Shown in pieces: positions 29,621 to 42,075 of a stretch of 64,000 nucleotides of DNA. The stretch comes from Corallium rubrum (taxonomy: Eukaryota; Cnidaria; Anthozoa; Scleralcyonacea; Coralliidae). How positions within the stretch are numbered: the first letter of the stretch is position 1; the number at the start of each line of letters is the position of its first letter. A program made the translations under genes and the position numbers. The stretch lies in the NCBI GenBank assembly GCA_964035015.1, contig OZ036006.1:6452541-6516540 (forward strand), in the 5' to 3' direction. A model generated the notes under the pieces. That model searched no databases, was not told where the DNA came from, and saw only the letters and a list, made by a program, of their open reading frames with translations.

Positions 29621-31844
29621 TTATCCACTTCGTCCGTTGTAAAATTCTGCGATATTCCAACTAGGTAATTGTTTACAAGGCAAAGGTTCAGCATGGTACA
29701 TTCCTTGAAAGTAAGTTATATTAAACGTTCTATCCTGAGATCCACAAGGATATGATATTTTTGTGAAATTGTATCCCCTTGCTCTGGAAGGTTTCTCTAA
29801 ATGCTTGAGCCAAAATTTCTCAATCTCCACCGGGTAGCTTCCGTGCAGTGCCAGGAAACTCCCACATGGATCGTCGTAATACTGTAGAATGTGGTCTTCT
29901 GCCGATACGGAATGATGTACCCTAGGGTCACCGAAGTAAGTCACTCCCGGGATATTGTTAATCCACATTGCCATAGCTTGATCTCCGAAAGGATGACACA
30001 TTAAAGAATTGTTTTGTTCACGTAGAAACTCTTGAACAAGATCATTACTGACAATTACAAATCCTTCATCAACACGGATTCCTCCTGAAATGTATAAAAC
30101 ACACAAGTTTAATTTAGATTAGAGTTTAATTAACTATAACAGCTCAAGATAAAACATCGATCGCACAATAAAAAATATATTGTGCAATAAAAATAATTAT
30201 TACTGCGAAACAAAATAATTATTGCGCAATAAAATAATTATTGCGCAATAAAAATATTGTGCAATTAAAATAATTATTGCGCAACAAAACTAATTATTGC
30301 GCAATAAAAAAATTACGGAATAAAAAATTATTGCGCAATGAGAAATGAATATTGCGCAATAAGAAATTACTATTGCGTAATAACAACATTTATTGCGCAA
30401 TAGTACAGTGTTGTGTAACAGATGTATAAAAATTATTTTAAAGGTTTCCTATATCAAGTTTTTCTTTCACAAGTTTTGATATGTATTGTTTTGATTCTAG
30501 GAACCCCGAATACGTCATTTATGATCATGATTTCTCACGTTCATAGAATGGAAAACAAAAGACTTTTGTTTGATTCAGTATAAGTAAGGTAAGTAAAAAC
30601 TCGTTAAACACCACATAATAAACGTTTAGGAAGGAAGGAAGGGAAGGAGGGAGGGAGGGAGGGAGGGAGGGAGGGAGGGAGGGAGGGAGGGAGGGAGGGA
30701 GGGAGGGAGGGAGGGAGGGAGGGAGGGAGGGAGGGAGGGAGGGAGGGAGGGAGGGAGGGAGGATGGAAGGAAGGAAGGAAGGAAGGAAGGAAGGAAGGAA
30801 GGAAGGAAGGAAGGAAGGAAGAGTCTGAAAAGTTATACTATTGATCAGGCAGAATAATCAAGAGAAAGCATTGGTTTGCAGCGAAACATTGCCTAACCAA
30901 CGAATGTGCAGCACTGGCAACAGTCACGGTGAGACTCTGTCCTCCGCAACCCTAGTCGGGGGTTAATTAATTACAGCAGTCAGTTGCAGACTAACTGTCG
31001 CTACAAAGCTTACTCAGGCAAAGCTGTAAAGCCAAGATACTGAAAAATCTCGCAAAAGCCAATTGTTATTTTGAGCAAGGTGGTGGAAACTTGAAATCTC
31101 GTACAAGGAAGATGGTGCGTTGAATACTTTTTTTCAACTTTTGCCAAAAGAACCATGAGATGCTGAGTCACGTCTTCAAGCCGTTACAAACGTGATGAAC
31201 AGAATCAACTTACCAGGTGGATAGCAGTGAACATGTCCCCAATAAAGTTTTTCTTTCGGTCGATAAGGAAGTTCCAATAATAGTCTGTCCATACAAATAA
31301 AATAATCATCATCAACTCGAAGTAAAAAGTCAAACTTATATCTCTCATTTGCCCACTCAAGTATCCACAGATACCTCCTGGCAAAGTTTATCCCACCGGG
31401 ACTCTCAGTCAGGATTAAATCCCCGTGTAAAAACTGCTCTTGTTTTAAAGGAAGGTAGATATGTTGCGGGAGTCTTTTGCCGTGCATATCTTGACCATCG
31501 GTGAAAATCCAACAAGCGACGTCAAATTGTTTACATTGACCAAGCCAACTTCTCCTCAGGGCATTTCTTCGAAAAATAAGTTGTGGAGCACTCATTATTC
31601 CAATAAATAAAAGAATTGATGATTTCCCATTGCCATTCGAGACACTTCTTAAGACCGGTTTTCTGAAAGCTGTGTAATCCTGATTGAAATGGAAAGTTAA
31701 TATTATGTAACCAGTTGTAGCGATGATGCATAGTTTAAGGATCAAAACTAGACAGAAAAGACTTCGTCTGCTTTGCGGAAGACTGCATGAAGATATCCAT
31801 GAATTCATTTCGCTACCAACGGATATATCGTCGCTATCTTGCAC
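29621..31844 (-). CDS. Beta-1,3-glycosyltransferase, GT31 family (2 exons)
   Basis: Exons 31844..31214 and 30084..29621 join in phase 1 (CCTG|GTAAGT and TTTCAG|GAGG), giving 364 residues. It is a type II Golgi membrane protein: a short cytoplasmic tail, one membrane helix at about 28-50, then a lumenal catalytic domain. GT31 signatures are FRRNALRRSW (91-100), LLRVDDDYF with the metal-binding DDD at 178-180, and later FGDQAMAMWI at the position of the family's EDVG-like block. The product should add galactose or GlcNAc in beta-1,3 linkage to glycans or proteoglycan linkers. Overall look is nearest the B3GALT class, but the substrate cannot be assigned. The start has nearby alternatives (M13). 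Intact. Confidence 0.85.
30160..30415. repeat. TTGCGCAA-bearing minisatellite in the glycosyltransferase intron
   Basis: About ten irregular units of ATTGCGCAATAAAATAATT, each with the palindrome ATTGCGCAAT. Low-complexity expansion inside the intron 30085..31213. Confidence 0.85.
30630..30820. repeat. (GGGA)n / (GGAA)n polypurine microsatellite
   Basis: About 130 bases of GGGA repeats followed by about 55 of GGAA, within the intron of the glycosyltransferase gene. Strand-asymmetric purine tract able in principle to form G-quadruplex or triplex structures. Confidence 0.95.
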
Positions 31845-34800
31845 AGAAAATCAACAATCTTTCGCTACCAAAGGATAATATATCCTGCACAGAAAGTCAA
31901 CAATCTTTTGTTGGACAGTAGGTAGACCAACATTCAACAAGTACTTGTGAAACCCAAAAAACGTACTCTCGACCCAGTACGTTTACCTGAAATAACCTCT
32001 TGCACTTGAACCTCAGAGGTTAGACTGTATGACAAGTTCTCGTACAGCGTTCTGGCCGTTCAATCTTTGTCTCTCCACCTTGACTTGCAAACTGAAAAGT
32101 TTATTATCACCAAGCTAACTCTGCAAACTATTGAATTCAATAACCTTTTGTTGCAGTTTGTTTGTTTAAAAATGAAACGCAGGTCTTGTAAATTCTACCA
32201 TAGAACTGGTACCACCGACCAACTAGCAATAAACAACTGCAAAGTTTTAAAAAGGACTGGAGATTATATTAAAGGAGGAGTGGGAGAGAATTTATTGTGT
32301 CAATGTATATTTTCATTTTTCAAATGATCAATACGTATTTCCAGTAATAATCAACATTTTAGACAATGCTGCGTAGACAGTGTTTTGGTTTCCTTCTTGT
32401 GCTTAATTCTCGAGAGTTTTTTCTGCGGGTTCTCAGATTTTCCTTCCTCCGCCAAAAATAATACTACAGAGACCTAATTAAAGATCAAGGACAGCAACCT
32501 CGAAGACGACGTCCTTTAAACAAAAGAAGTATATTCTTGTAAATATAAAGAGTAGTTTTTCGTGCCAAGAGCAATCTCAACACCGTCCTCGTTTTTTATA
32601 CAACGCCACTTAGGCCACTTCCACACGTATACGTTTTCCTAGCGTTTTCATATTGTTTCAGGTAATGAGACCATTGTTTTCTGCTCCCCTGAGGACCGAG
32701 AACAATATAAAAACGCTATGAACGGACGAACGTGTGGACGTGGCCTTAGAGCATTGTCACGGCGTAATGGTTCAGCGCGAGCATGTTACGGTTTTACGAT
32801 GTGTTATTACAGAGGATGATTTCAGCCCGAAATTCGCAATTATCAAGTAAATGAGGGCAAAGATACGTTAGTTTTACTTCAGTTTTACACCAATTAGTCT
32901 ATTATTTATGTTGTAAGCCCATCGTTAATAAAAAGATTGTTAAAGTCTTAGCTAACCCACGAAAGCGTCTTCAGAAGACTAATTAATTTATTAAATCTTC
33001 GCTATTATCACGAAACACACAAACAACGTTTTGATGTTCTATTTCAGTTCCTTTCCGCACTATTTATTCATACAGTCAAGTAAACGAACGCGTATCGAAG
33101 CGTGTTCAACCGTTTTTCAGCCCAGTTTGCCGGGACGAAACGATTACATGGACATTTTCATCCTAGCCCGCTTACCATGTAATCGAAATGTTAAAAAACA
33201 AACATGCGTTTTATATATAAAGCGGGCTAGCCCGGTTAACCGGGCCATGCAATAGCCTAAGGGTAAATCGCAATTAAAAAAAAAATGTTTAGCATAACAC
33301 TCATGCCTTGAAAATAGAGCGAGAGCAGTAGTATATTAATTACTTCTAGAACCAAGTTGTTTTTTTCTCTCACGGCTGATGAAGCGAGGTTATTAAGGAT
33401 GAAAGTCAAAATGTAATCATTATTTTCCACGCTAATTAAAACGTTTTGAATTATAAAGTCCTGATTTCTGATTACATCTTTGTAAAAAGTTTGTTTTTCG
33501 TATTAGTTGTGCGTGTTATTAAAATTTTTAGTTCATGTATAAGTAAATAAAATCATTTTTTCCCTTCAGACTCCAGAGCTCATCTGATAAAGCGAAGAGT
33601 GGGGGGCTGCTGTAATTTCCTGATCGTTATAACAGTTAGGCTTTGTCAACACGTATTCGTTTTCGTTTTTGTTTTTTTTCTCTGTTGAAAAAAAATCTGC
33701 GTTCATACGAGAACAGGAAAACGGCGTTTTCTAAAAGTTCCATTTTGGAGACCATTTTCGAAAAGTTCCGTTTCTGATAACCGTTTCATCGTTTCTGTGG
33801 GCCTTATTAGTCTTTCATAGTGTATAAGAAATTCAGGAAACATTTTCTTTATTTGTAATAAAATTTATATAGCTTGGTACACAGTAAGTAGCAAAGATAT
33901 TTATTCTAGCGATTTTGTATATACAAGACATTTGTCATTTACTCTAGCTAATAAAACAGCTTACAAGAGTTCAAAATATGTATATATTGATGTACATTGT
34001 AAAATAGCCAACTCATTAGCAATGTCAGTGAAAACTGAAAAGTGTTTAGCATACATTGTACCAAAACTTTCCCCTGTATGTGCAATACAAATATCTTAAA
34101 ATTGTTTTTTGATAAAAGAGCGCCGGATAAACGTGCAGAGAATTGAGAAAGTAAATATTCCGCCCGAGACGACCCAATCTATATTTAAGACAAACACTAA
34201 AGATGGCTGCTTTTTTAACTCTTTTCTGTCTAAGTTGATCTTGACTCTTTAGCATGTTTCTCTGCCAAACAATTTAATTTATATACCTTTGGGAAGGAAG
34301 CGTTCGGTCTGTAATGAGTTAAAATCTATCTGTTAATTCTTTCGGCTGTCTGAATTGGGATTTTTTTGTAGTATTTTACCCCGGTTAAACGCAAGACAAT
34401 TTTATTCACACCTTTCGGCTGAGGGAAACCCAGACAGAAATGAGTTAAAAACTAAACTAAAATTTAAACAGTTTTCCGTCGGGTTATGCACCGTTGAAAA
34501 CTCCAAAGGAATTCCGTATATGAGAAAAATATCATTTAAAACGCTTTGAATAAAAACTGAGCTGATGATTGTTGTACGACCCATCAAACACAAACCAAGA
34601 AGTAGTCGTTTCCCTTAATTTAACGTTTAACCGCTTTTCCCGTTCTATAATATCCCACAACAAAAATGCCTTAAACTAGCTCTGCATAATGAAAAAAACC
34701 TTTTCATTAAAAAACTCAGCTATGATTGTGGGGCAGCCAACTGGATCTATTCTATAGACAACTAGAATCTCGAATTTCCTCAATTTAAACTTTAAATGGT

Positions 34801-35017
34801 TGTCCCCGTTGAGTCATACCCCGTCGTAGAAAAATCCAAAGGGATTCAGTACATGAAAAAAAGAAAGTTATTAAAGCGTTTAGCGTAAAAGCTGCTACAG
34901 ATTATTTCATTTGGGTTATTTTTGGAAGATCTCTACACCGTCTTGTATCCTTCTTGGCCGTTACGTTCACGACGACAGCTGCGTTCGTCAACAGCTGTTG
35001 ATCTGGAGCTCGCTGCT
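31845..35017. other. Intergenic DNA between the GT31 and C2-domain genes
   Basis: No gene recognised. It holds a Harbinger-type MITE (32613..32745), a palindromic patch at 33110-33240 with CCCGCTT/AAGCGGG arms, and AT-rich unique sequence. Confidence 0.55.
32613..32745. mobile_element. Harbinger-type MITE (133 bp)
   Basis: The inverted ends GGCCACTTCCACACG and CGTGTGGACGTGGCC are flanked by TTA on both sides, a PIF/Harbinger TWA target. Confidence 0.8.
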
Positions 35018-36541
35018 TTATAACTGAAACAGTTTATGCCATTTTAAAATCGGTCCACAATCTTGCCCACTTACTACTTCGTTCCAGTGTAATTCCTCGC
35101 TTTTGTGGCTGTTGTTCCTTCCAATGGAGAACCTCCCAACTAGCGACTTTCTTCCGAAAGGTCGACTCACTCGAAGCAATGTAACCAAAAGAGTTACACT
35201 CAGTAGATTATTGTCTGGGAGAAAGAACGAGAATTTCTCGTTGAATTCTGGATTCGGGGAATCTCTTCGGATCGAGGTCTTGGTGTCGAATAAGAGATCT
35301 CCCAGAGATGAGATAAGCTTGATTTCAACGTACATACTCACAGGTCGATTATGAACGAGCTGTTCGCAACATCTTGTTTTCAGGATTTCGATGTTTAACC
35401 GTTGGACCGTCGGTCGATGTTGCAAGGAGACCAAGAGTTCAGGATCCTGCGTCATTTGTACACTACTCACGTCCGTTGCAATCGAGACAGGGCTCACACT
35501 TCGCTCCTCTAGTCTATTGCCGTACGCAAGTCCACGAGTTGGAGGAAACATTTCGATATCTAAGTTCATCAGTTCGAAACCTAGACGTACGTTCTTCAAC
35601 GAACACACTCCCTCTGCGAGAAGAACTCGTTTCAACATCCTTCCATTCTCATAAAGACGAAACCGCAGTTTCATCTGAGGAAGGCGTTCTCTTGGGTAGA
35701 TATAAAAAGCGTGTGGCTCCGTGAAATGTTTCGCCTTGATACGAAAACTTTGTCGTTTGTCGGGCAGAAGAACTAAATCAATCTCCATACTCTCCTTATC
35801 CTTGACCATTCCTTCGTTTGTCAGCTCTACTTTATTGATCGTTGCAGTCAGTTTTGACATATGAAAAGTATAGTCAAGGACGAAGCGGAGCCGTGCCACC
35901 GTAAAATCAAAATCGCGACTCACAATTTGACTCGATAAAGTAAATGTTGACGAAGCTGGACTAATGCTCCCGTTACTTGTAATATTCATACCTTCGAAAT
36001 TCGAGTTCAAAGATAGATCGGGCGAAACTGTTTGTCTTCTGGAGCTCATAGCTTCTCTGGATATGTCGTTCGTTCGTCTGTACTGCGAGACATTGGAAAG
36101 CGAACGGTAGGCGTTATTATGACCAGCTTGGTTTGATCGCGGTGATCTATACGGATCTGTGAATCTTCGTGCGTTGTTGCCGTACGACATCGGATAGCGT
36201 TCTCGTCCGTGGCCATTCCCGGCGCTTTCTGTTGAGTTCATTGTCGAAGCCGTCGACTCTGAGGACGAAAAGTAATCACTTTGTTCTCCCAATGACGGCC
36301 TAAAGTGTACTTCGCTGTGTATTTTATCCGTTGATGATGTAATTTTTAATTCTCTTTCTTCTTCGTCGCTTTTCTGTTGTCGTCGCTCGTTTTCAAGGCT
36401 ATCCTCATCCGACGAATGGTTGACGTCGTCAGGGACACGTGACCTCTTTGTAACACAACAACAGAAGAGGAGTCGTATATAGGCTGGGAGAGTGCGCCCT
36501 ATCAAACGATGCCATCGCTGTAATAAGTAACCGAAAGGCAT
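35018..36541 (-). CDS. Synaptotagmin-like tandem C2-domain protein
   Basis: A single-exon frame of 507 residues. A short N-terminus with a CCC cluster (27-29), a possible palmitoylation site in place of a clear membrane helix, leads into a Ser/Arg-rich linker (about 35-210). Two C2 domains follow: C2A about 215-335 (VARLRFVLDYTFHMSKLTAT) and C2B about 365-505, ending in a synaptotagmin-type W-V...LKWHKLF motif. The usual clusters of Ca2+-binding aspartates are mostly missing in both, so it is probably a calcium-independent membrane-trafficking protein of the Syt12/14/16/17 type. The subfamily cannot be fixed by eye. Intact; no intron in the coding part. Confidence 0.8.
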   Translation of the reverse strand: MPFGYLLQRWHRLIGRTLPAYIRLLFCCCVTKRSRVPDDVNHSSDEDSLENERRQQKSDEEERELKITSSTDKIHSEVHFRPSLGEQSDYFSSSESTASTMNSTESAGNGHGRERYPMSYGNNARRFTDPYRSPRSNQAGHNNAYRSLSNVSQYRRTNDISREAMSSRRQTVSPDLSLNSNFEGMNITSNGSISPASSTFTLSSQIVSRDFDFTVARLRFVLDYTFHMSKLTATINKVELTNEGMVKDKESMEIDLVLLPDKRQSFRIKAKHFTEPHAFYIYPRERLPQMKLRFRLYENGRMLKRVLLAEGVCSLKNVRLGFELMNLDIEMFPPTRGLAYGNRLEERSVSPVSIATDVSSVQMTQDPELLVSLQHRPTVQRLNIEILKTRCCEQLVHNRPVSMYVEIKLISSLGDLLFDTKTSIRRDSPNPEFNEKFSFFLPDNNLLSVTLLVTLLRVSRPFGRKSLVGRFSIGRNNSHKSEELHWNEVVSGQDCGPILKWHKLFQL

Positions 36542-38024
36542 TTTAATGAGTCCTTGAAAATAACTGCGTGAAAAACACCCTTCTCGGTTCGCACTCTCTG
36601 CATGAAACTCACACCAAGACTAGAGTTCACTCGAACACAGAACATGGCATAAGAAAAACCAATCGTCTCTAATCAGAACGAATTAGTTGTGAAGAGAACG
36701 TTTCTCGCAATTACAACGAATATTCGAGTTGTTTTGACGGGGACAAAGGGAATAGCAAGAATAGAATTAATAAGTTGCGTTTAAAATTAATGAGCTGTTA
36801 CAAAAACGACGTCTGAAACGGCGAAAGAATTTCTCAAATCCTTCGTTGGACTCCGTTTTATGAACTTTCAGAAAATTATAAAAAGGAAAATCTATATATA
36901 AATAGCGTACTATGTTGGGGAAAATTTGAAAAGAAAACTCGAAGGGAGTGCTAAAATATAGCCGGTTATGAATATTTCATGCTTTTGTGATTAATGCTGC
37001 CAAATGTCGTTTTGAATATTCAATGTGACCTTCAAATATATCGTGGTCAGGTCCCCTTAATCAATTCACGAAACACTAAAGAATTAATATGAAGGACATC
37101 ATTACAGCGAAAACTTTGAAGTTTAGAAAGTATAAGCTATCGAGTCAGTTGAAGCTATGATGGTATTACAAAGTTTTAAAAAGTCATAAAAAGTAATTAA
37201 AAGAGTTCGTAAAACAATACGTTGTACTGCTAATGATTCGAGAAGTCAAAACATGAACACGCAAAGATGACTTGATATTTAAACTTGCTCTCAAAGGAGC
37301 TGTCAATACTGAGGCGGGCTAGCGCAGTTACCAGGCCGATTTGAAGTCACGAAAATGTTATTACGACTATTTGAGAAATGCAAAATGACATAACGAAGCC
37401 AAATTGGGTTTGTTTTTTTGTAGGTATAGCACACCGAGTATTATAATTCCTTTCTGTCGTCAAAGAAAGATTTTCGTGACATAAAATGAGCCGCCCCTTA
37501 TTTCAGAAAACAACCTGTTGTCCTTATAACGAATATATCAATATAATCCCTATATATACCTGTAACTTTGGAGTAGGTTTGAAATGAAATGAAATGAAAT
37601 ATAATCTTTGGTTCCCCATTTCGTCTTGTCGAATTAGTCTTGGGTTTACAAAATGTTGTTTTAAAGAATTTGCTTTATTTTTGCTATATTAGTTTAGGTA
37701 ATTTATTTTGCCAGCCAAAAAAACACACAACAAAACCTCGTTGATATTGAAAGGTGACTTAATTGCCGTTTGTAAGATAAGAGGTTAAGTTTAAGTGCCT
37801 TTTAGCAACTGAGACAGACATTAAACTGAATACAAAATACTTATATATATTCTATGTGCTGTTCGTATATTTCATATATTGTAAACTTAGTTAATGTTAC
37901 CAAGTTTATCAATTGGGCGAGAAAAATTATTTTGACGCTATTAAAATATTCAAAAGCTGTTGGACATGAGGCTGCAAACAAACGGTTATGAGTTGTAGTC
38001 ATCTAGCTTACGTAATCAAGACAG
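36542..38024. other. Intergenic DNA upstream of the C2-domain gene
   Basis: AT-rich. The start-proximal 250 bases should contain the promoter and 5' UTR of the minus-strand C2 gene. A short ATGAAATGAA run lies at 37580-37600. No other features. Confidence 0.5.
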
Positions 38025-38381
38025 GGACGTAGCCAGGATTTTGAAAGGGGGGAGCCAAAATCAAAATAAATGTTTAGGGGGGTCCGGGGGTATGCTCCCC
38101 CGGGAAATTGTGAAATCGAGAGTCGCTGAAATGCTATTTCCTGGCTTTTGGAGGAAGATTTTACAAACTCTAAAGGTTAAAAAACGTCATATAAAATACT
38201 CAAAACACGCAAACGTCACATAGATACTCAAAATACACACACTCAGTAGATTGAATACACCGTTTACAGTTTATTTCCTGACACAATTCATATTGCATCA
38301 GTTTTGTTGTTACATGTCTGTTGTTTTTATATCAAAAGGGGGGAACGACGGCTCCCACGGCTCCCCCCTGGCTACGTCCCT
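38025..38381. mobile_element. TIR element (~357 bp), CAGGGACGTAGCCAGG ends
   Basis: The left end CAGGGACGTAGCCAGG and right end CCTGGCTACGTCCCTG are perfect inverses. The interior has GGGGGGTCCGGGGG near the left end. Non-coding and non-autonomous; superfamily not assigned. A fragment of the family is at 29130-29240. Confidence 0.75.
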
Positions 38382-38743
38382 GAATCAACAAGCTTACACT
38401 GCTTGGCTTGTAGTTAGATTCTGTGGGATTCTTAAATGTTTCTTTGTGACAAAGACCCTTGCACGAAAGGTTATAAACGTCTTTTATAAGTATTTTGGAT
38501 GTTCGTCAACCTGTCACGTTCTACGCGGCCTACGCTGAACACAACCGACATTTTTTATAAAACTTTCAAAAAACTTATTAATATTCAATATAGCTGGTAT
38601 ATTGTCTAATTGTACGCCAACCTCGTCCCCAGGGTCTTTTTGAAATTGGGAGAAGTGGTCACCCATCCCAGTACTAACCGGGCTTAACTTTTTGGTGAGA
38701 GGCACCCATGCTCCCCACATGGTCCTATAGACGACTTTCAGGC

Positions 38744-39140
38744 TCATGCGCAGTAGCAACTTTACTTCAAATTTTCATCGGAGGTAAAAACAACTGTTTT
38801 AGCTGGAAAGATCATATTAAAAATAGTAAAAGTGCAAAGTTTAAAATAAATCGGACAAATAGTGCGAAAGCTACGCTCTTCGGAAGTTTTGCTCTCCACT
38901 AGGGATTTAATAGGGATTTTGGCTTGGCGTGCAACTCCCGCCCGCCAAGCCAAAATCCCTATTAAATCACTAATAAATCCCTGTTGGAATGGTCAACTTT
39001 CCGCTTGTGAAACTTTTTCCATTTGTTAAGCAATTCGTTTCAAACTTTGCACTTCTACTATTTTCAATATGCTCGTTCCAGCTAAAACAGTTGTTTTTGT
39101 CTCCGACGAAAATTTGAATATTTGTTGCTACTGCGCATGA
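38744..39140. mobile_element. Large foldback MITE with a nested hairpin
   Basis: The outer arms (TCATGCGCAGTAGCAAC... and ...GTTGCTACTGCGCATGA) extend inward about 130 bp with moderate divergence. In the middle, 38897-38984 forms a second palindrome (CTAGGGATTTAATAGGG and its inverse), which may be a separate insertion. It ends just 3' of the PRRT-like gene. Confidence 0.75.
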
Positions 39141-39212
39141 TCGTAAAAGTCATCAATTGTTATTTGAGAAAGGATCTATTAAAGTTTTTACTAAAACTCA
39201 ACAAGATTAGTG

Positions 39213-40490
39213 TCACAAACGAAGTGTTAACAATGTTGGTGTTTTGGGCGGAGAGCGCTGAAGTGGCTCGGATTGACAAAACAACGCTTCATCCATTCCA
39301 TCTGACGACAGTTTTTCTTCGTTTATTACATCACAAATATTTCTCTCCCCCCTGACTTCTGTATTTGCCAAATTTGGAGAAACCTGTAGATCACGTGGTT
39401 CACTCCCAGTCCTCTCACTTAAACCGCGTGGTCTTGATGACGCAACGAAATTATTAGAGACCACTACTGATTCAGTGCTGAGGCGACTTCGTGGATTATG
39501 TAGGATCATGGAGGTACACGTGTTCCTCCGCATCATATTTTTACCCCAGAGATCCACTGGTGTCACTGCATATCCCATCACAACAGCCAAAGCAATCTCA
39601 ATTAGACGAAAGATAGTCTGGAAAGACCACCATTGCCAAGGTTCCGCAGTCTTGCGGACCCCACGATAAACATTGTAGACTCCAATTAAGGCAATAAGAT
39701 TGCAGAGGCATAACCCCAAGGCGAGTACCGCTGTGCAGAGAGTAATGCGGATTGTTTTTTCCCCGCGGTTTGGAAGAGATGTTCCCGCGAAAATCTGATC
39801 GTCACTTTGCTTTGTTAGTCCTGAATTTCTGCAACGGCTGTAAGAACGAATAATGTTTGTTTGTTTTTTAACTTTTCGAATGACCTTGATACCGCTGTAG
39901 AGAACAGACACAGAAATGGCGAACCCCCAGACAATGAAAAACGTCATACAAACTAACAAAAGAAGAGCCGTTTCACGTTTTAAAGCTGTTGTCGTGTCTG
40001 CTATTATGACAACCACGAAGTGCGACGTTATCACACCGAATACAAACTTCTTGTTGCCCAATTTATTACCAGAAAGCTTGATCTGCGAGATCTCTAGAAA
40101 ACCAACATGAAGTAAGGAATAGGACGATGTTAAGCAAGGAAATCCTAACCCAAATAGTAATCTTGTGCTGACTAGCGGATAGTCTAAATCTAGTTCATAA
40201 GGATCCATCAATAAAAATGCTGCTCTGGTTACCCCAAACGTCACTAGTAAGATATGAACTGAGTTAAGATACAATGCAGATTTCCTTTCTCCGCGATTTC
40301 TTCCTTTGAATATAAGCACAAGGAGTAGAGTTAATGAGTAAAGTGCTATCACGATAAAAGCGCAAGCTAGACCAATATAATGAAGCTCCCATGCCCACTG
40401 GTATTTTTCTTTAGCCTCAGGCCATGCTGGAGCTGGTTCAGCACCGGGAATTCTCTCATGAGTTAAATCACTGTGGTTATTTAAGACCAT
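39213..40490 (-). CDS. PRRT3/PRRT4-like seven-helix membrane protein
   Basis: A single-exon frame of 425 residues. Seven hydrophobic segments lie at about 38-62, 74-98, 112-132, 147-167, 175-205, 250-275 and 292-315, followed by a Ser-rich cytoplasmic tail (320-425). Phrases such as WAWELHYIGLACAFIV and RLLFGLGFPCLTSSYSLLHV match the membrane domain of vertebrate proline-rich transmembrane proteins PRRT3/4; here the proline-rich ectodomain is reduced to a short N-terminus (PAPAWPEAKEK). The biochemical function of the family is unknown. No GPCR hallmarks (DRY, NPxxY) are seen. Intact. Confidence 0.75.
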   Translation of the reverse strand: MVLNNHSDLTHERIPGAEPAPAWPEAKEKYQWAWELHYIGLACAFIVIALYSLTLLLVLIFKGRNRGERKSALYLNSVHILLVTFGVTRAAFLLMDPYELDLDYPLVSTRLLFGLGFPCLTSSYSLLHVGFLEISQIKLSGNKLGNKKFVFGVITSHFVVVIIADTTTALKRETALLLLVCMTFFIVWGFAISVSVLYSGIKVIRKVKKQTNIIRSYSRCRNSGLTKQSDDQIFAGTSLPNRGEKTIRITLCTAVLALGLCLCNLIALIGVYNVYRGVRKTAEPWQWWSFQTIFRLIEIALAVVMGYAVTPVDLWGKNMMRRNTCTSMILHNPRSRLSTESVVVSNNFVASSRPRGLSERTGSEPRDLQVSPNLANTEVRGERNICDVINEEKLSSDGMDEALFCQSEPLQRSPPKTPTLLTLRL

Positions 40491-41452
40491 GATGGTGTCT
40501 TGGTACTGTTCTGAAGTGTTCTAATCACTCCGCTGTAAAAAGAAATGGAGAAAGTTTTAAGACTTGTAGAATTATTCGAATTTCGTTTGGGTGAAGGACG
40601 TTTCAAATCTTGTGAACTGGAACGTGGGTTAACCGCAATGTCCTTGAGAAATATGTCATACTGCGGAATGCGGTTGAGTGTTTAATGACGTCATGACAGA
40701 CAGATAGTTGCAACGGTTGATCGATCATGTTGTCAAGTGAAATTTCGAATGTTGCTAGGGTTAACTGACAATAACAAAATGTGGCGCCAAAATATTATCG
40801 AAGGATTTGAGGTCACTAATAGTAAATAAAATAATTCTAAGGCGGAGACTCAGATCCCGGTGTCTTCCCTGGCAAATTCACCGACATCGCGCGTTCCCTG
40901 AATATTTCTTCTGCCGTAGTCTCAAATGTGTAGAAGAGATTCTGTACGTCTTTTACTAAACCGCGACTGTCGATTCTGCCGCTGCAACACGGACGAAAAG
41001 TATCTTCATTCCTTTATTGAGGAACGAAAACATCTGAGATGAAAAATATTTGGTAGAGATGTCAACCTCAGAACTATTTTCGTGCACAATTGTCATTCGA
41101 AGTGACACGGCTTCCGACGACATCTTCGTCAAACGGAGGAACTTAAAAATCCATAAAATCCTTCGAATATGTCAACGATAACAAGTCATCTTTTGCAATG
41201 AATATTGGGGTCACTCGATTTTTAATATAATAGTTATACTCCACTCTTACTTCGATAACGTTACCATTGTCGAACTCCGACAACAAGGCCGCAACGTGCA
41301 ATGATCACATAGCAACGTTCGAAATTTCACTTGACAACATGATCGATCAACCGTTGCAACTATCTGTGTGCGATGACGTCATTAAACACTCAACCGCATT
41401 CCGCAGTATATTCTCGGTATTTCGCAGTAGTTAATATAAAAATCGACTCTCA
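40491..41452. other. Upstream region with long inverted arms
   Basis: Two ~99-bp inverted arms, 40658..40756 and 41311..41409, are about 93% identical by eye and contain ATACTGCGGAATGCGGTTG and GATCGATCATGTTGTCAAG. They enclose about 555 bp of non-coding sequence. This is either a non-autonomous TIR element or a foldback next to the PRRT-like promoter. Confidence 0.65.
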
Positions 41453-42075
41453 TATCGATCCAGAACGATCTTACACTCGTTTAGAACGATCTCTCACTCG
41501 TTCATGTAGAACGATCCGCTCACATTCTCTCACTCGATCAGAACGATCTCTCGCTCGTTTAGAACGATCTCACATTTTCACCGAGTCTTTAGAACGATCT
41601 CTCACTCTTTAGAACGATCTCACATTCTCTCACTCGTTCAGAACGATCTCTCACTCGTTTAGAACGATCTCACATTTTCATTGACTCGTTTAGAACGATC
41701 TCTCACTCTTTAGAACGATTTCACATTCTCTCACTCGTTTAGAACGATCTCACATTCTCTCACTCGTTTAGAACGATCTCACATTTTCATTGACTCGTTT
41801 AGAACGATCTCTCACTCTTTAGAACGATTTCACATTCTCTCACTCGTTTAGAACGATCTCACATTCTCTCACTCGTTTAGAACGATCTCACATTTTCATT
41901 GACTCGTTTAGAACGATCTCTCACTCTTTAGAATGATCTCACATTCTCTCACTCGTTTAGAACGATTTTTCACTCGTTTAAAACGATCTTACATCCTCAC
42001 TGACTAGTTTAGAACGTTCTAACACTTGCTTAGAACAATCTCACACTCGTTTACTTTAGAATGATCTCACACTAT
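41453..42075. repeat. AGAACGATCT minisatellite
   Basis: About 28 irregular units of roughly 18-26 bp with the core TTTAGAACGATCTCACA and CTCACTCG. Higher-order blocks of about 110 bp (ending TTTTCATTGACTCG) repeat three or four times. Confidence 0.92.
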
